From Ruminococcaceae bacterium UBA1691 (GTDB lineage: Bacteria; Bacillota; Clostridia; Oscillospirales; Acutalibacteraceae): a stretch of 8,768 bases of DNA. This document shows positions 7,704 through 8,768 of this stretch, piece by piece. Made by a program: the position numbers and the translations under genes. The notes beneath the pieces are model-generated. The model was not told the DNA's origin. It did not search any database and was given only the letters and a program-made list of their open reading frames with translations. Where the stretch lies: positions 18,671 through 27,438 of the forward strand of contig DCJV01000128.1 in assembly GCA_002320555.1 (NCBI GenBank), given 5' to 3'. How positions within the stretch are numbered: position 1 is the stretch's first letter; each line of letters begins with the position of its first letter.

Positions 7704-8486
7704 TCATCCCTTTCCGTTCAGACGTAAAAATTCGCTTGCAAAATCTTCATAGGCGGAACTACCGCGGGAAGAACGGTCGTAGTACATAACCGGCTGTCCA
7801 AAACTGGGGGCCTCTGAAAGACGGACATTACGGGGAATCACGCTCGTATACACCTTTTGTGGAAAGAAGCGTTTTACCTCATCGACTACCTGTTGAGTCA
7901 GGTTTAGTCTTCCGTCATACATGGTAAGCAGAACGCCTTCAATTTCCAGATGCGGGTTATAGAGACGCTTGACCTGGCGGATCGTAGACATTAGCTGGGA
8001 AAGCCCCTCCAGCGCGTAATACTCACATTGGATCGGAACCATTAGGGAATCCGCGGCACACAGCGCATTGAGCGTAATGAGGCCCAAAGATGGAGGACAA
8101 TCCAGAAAAAGAAAATCGTAAAGTGGAACGAGTTCAGCAAGCGCAGTGCGCAGTCGGGATTCCCGGTGTTTTGATTCGACGAGCTCAAGCTCCGCGCCGG
8201 CCAAACTCATATTGGCCGGGAGGATATCAACATTGGTATACTGGGTGGAAACGATGGTTTCTAGCGCGCTTACTCCATTGATTAGGATGTCGTAAGTAGA
8301 TTTTTCGATGGAACGCTTGTTGAGGCCCATGCCGCTGGTGGAATTCCCCTGCGGGTCGATGTCTACAAGAAGCGCCTTATAGCCGTGTTCCCCAATTGCG
8401 GCGCAGAGATTGACGGCAGTCGTCGTTTTTCCGACGCCGCCTTTCTGATTGACGATAGCGATCGTTTTTCCCATTCTGATGCTCAT
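7704..8486 (-). CDS. parA: Chromosome partitioning ATPase ParA (Soj)
   Basis: A 260-residue deviant-Walker ATPase. It dimerises on ATP, binds nucleoid DNA, and is released when ParB stimulates hydrolysis, helping origin segregation; in B. subtilis Soj also controls DnaA. Motifs: the deviant Walker A KGGVGKTT (15-22) with its signature lysine K15, DIDPQGN (42-48), Walker B FLFLDCPP (D129) and the DNA-binding region around PRNVRLSEAPSFG. I place the start at ATG 8486, because AAGGA (8492-8496) sits 5 bases before it. The next ATG (8474) would be 17 bases from that site. An in-frame extension to 8552 would run through the promoter and adds residues not found in Soj. It is the first gene of the leftward cluster, directly before parB. 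Confidence 0.96.
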   Translation of the reverse strand: MSIRMGKTIAIVNQKGGVGKTTTAVNLCAAIGEHGYKALLVDIDPQGNSTSGMGLNKRSIEKSTYDILINGVSALETIVSTQYTNVDILPANMSLAGAELELVESKHRESRLRTALAELVPLYDFLFLDCPPSLGLITLNALCAADSLMVPIQCEYYALEGLSQLMSTIRQVKRLYNPHLEIEGVLLTMYDGRLNLTQQVVDEVKRFFPQKVYTSVIPRNVRLSEAPSFGQPVMYYDRSSRGSSAYEDFASEFLRLNGKG

Positions 8487-8540
8487 GCCTTTCCTTGAGA
8501 ATGTCCATTTTAAAATGAGTTTTGATACGAATCCTTTGAA

Positions 8541-8549
8541 ATTATAACA
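8541..8549 (-). promoter_or_regulatory. Extended -10 promoter for the parAB cluster
   Basis: On the minus strand this reads TGTTATAAT: a perfect TATAAT (8546 to 8541) with the upstream TG of an extended -10 element. No good -35 box lies 16-18 bases upstream, where the bases are C/T-rich (8563-8570), as is common with extended -10 promoters. The start point would be near 8534, giving a leader of about 48 bases to the parA ATG. The nearer parS site lies about 50 bases upstream of the -10, close enough for ParB bound there to affect this promoter. Confidence 0.7.
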
Positions 8550-8596
8550 CAAAGCAGGGGAGAAGGGAAGGCTTCCTGATCGTTTCGATAATAATT

Positions 8597-8612
8597 CGTT
8601 TCACGTGAAACA
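8597..8612. promoter_or_regulatory. parS site 1 (ParB-binding centromere site)
   Basis: The sequence CGTTTCACGTGAAACA matches the 16-bp parS consensus TGTTTCACGTGAAACA at 15 positions and contains the full palindromic core GTTTCACGTGAAAC. It is the ParB loading site nearest to parA, about 110 bases upstream of the parA start codon. Its presence next to parAB confirms that the pair is a chromosomal partition system. Confidence 0.95.
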
Positions 8613-8621
8613 TCCAAAAAT

Positions 8622-8637
8622 TTATTGTTGTGAAACA
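8622..8637. promoter_or_regulatory. Degenerate parS-like half-site
   Basis: The right half GTGAAACA (8630-8637) is an exact parS half. The left half is poor, for 11 of 16 matches overall. It starts 10 bases after parS site 1. It could be a relic or a weak accessory site. Chance similarity in AT-rich DNA is also possible. Confidence 0.3.
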
Positions 8638-8672
8638 GAGAATTACAGGATATGGTATATCATAAAAATAGT

Positions 8673-8694
8673 CCGATACAATAAATTGTATTGG
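8673..8694. repeat. Inverted repeat between the two parS sites
   Basis: CCGATACAAT (8673-8682) and ATTGTATTGG (8685-8694) form a 10-bp dyad with a 2-base centre and one mismatch (a wobble if transcribed). The inner 7 bp, ATACAAT/ATTGTAT, are perfect. The small spacer looks more like a dimeric protein operator than an RNA hairpin. It is unrelated to the parS sequence. The protein that would bind it is unknown. Confidence 0.5.
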
Positions 8695-8712
8695 TGTGCC
8701 GTCTTTTTAAAA

Positions 8713-8728
8713 AGTTTCACGTGAAACA
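8713..8728. promoter_or_regulatory. parS site 2 (ParB-binding centromere site)
   Basis: AGTTTCACGTGAAACA also matches the 16-bp parS consensus at 15 positions with an intact 14-bp core. Its centre is 116 bp from that of site 1, close to 11 helical turns at 10.5 bp per turn, so both sites face roughly the same side of the DNA. The bases from 8729 to the window end show no recognisable gene. Confidence 0.95.
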
Positions 8729-8768
8729 TATCAAAAAAACTGCTAGCTCCTTTATATGATAGAACTAT

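Noticed and set aside
8487..8552. N-terminal extension of ParA up to 8552
   Set aside because: It would add 22 residues unlike Soj N-termini and run through the likely promoter and leader. The ribosome site at 8488-8496 fits the ATG at 8486.
8628..8656. Possible rightward promoter TTGTGA-17-TATGGT between the parS sites
   Set aside because: Both boxes match only four of six positions, and the gene it would serve is not in the window.
8755..8760. TATGAT as a -10 box for a gene off the right edge
   Set aside because: There is no -35 at the right spacing and no extended -10 TG, and no start codon is visible before the window ends.

Overview
The window is a stretch of Gram-positive (Firmicutes-type) chromosome of the kind usually found near the replication origin. 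The evidence is the gyrB-gyrA pair, a ParA/ParB (Soj/Spo0J) pair with two near-perfect parS sites, and an LCP-family cell-wall ligase. A large Fe-S/FMN/FAD 'old yellow enzyme' type reductase points to an anaerobe. My best guess is the class Clostridia, perhaps the Oscillospiraceae. This is inferred from protein character (for example the GyrA active-site context) and has not been tested by any search.

Layout, left to right. Positions 1-66 are the last codons of gyrB, and 153-2660 is complete gyrA, both on the plus strand. A short gap carries a hairpin and a good sigma-A-like promoter for an LCP (LytR-CpsA-Psr) membrane protein at 2863-4347, also plus. A 341-base gap between convergent genes holds a strong terminator for each side: 4468-4512 for the LCP gene and 4641-4682 for the leftward genes. 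From the right, a leftward (minus-strand) cluster reads parA (8486-7704), parB (7696-6824) and a 693-residue NADH:flavin oxidoreductase (6770-4689). Gaps of 7 and 53 bases, and no terminator or convincing promoter inside the cluster, suggest one transcript ending at 4641-4682. Positions 8487-8768 are noncoding. They hold an extended -10 promoter for parA, two parS sites 116 bp apart (centre to centre), a partial parS-like site and a separate dyad.

How the genes relate: GyrA/GyrB supercoil DNA, and ParA, ParB and parS organise and segregate the origin region. The LCP protein attaches glycopolymers to peptidoglycan. The oxidoreductase is metabolic and looks like a passenger behind parAB. I see no tRNA, rRNA, CRISPR array, insertion sequence, phage gene or DnaA-box cluster, so oriC itself is probably outside the window.

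I did not find a convincing new biological system. The points most worth checking are a methionine at the GyrA quinolone-contact position 83, the convergent orientation of gyrA and parAB (unlike the B. subtilis layout), the architecture of the parS intergenic region, and the redox enzyme apparently cotranscribed with parAB.
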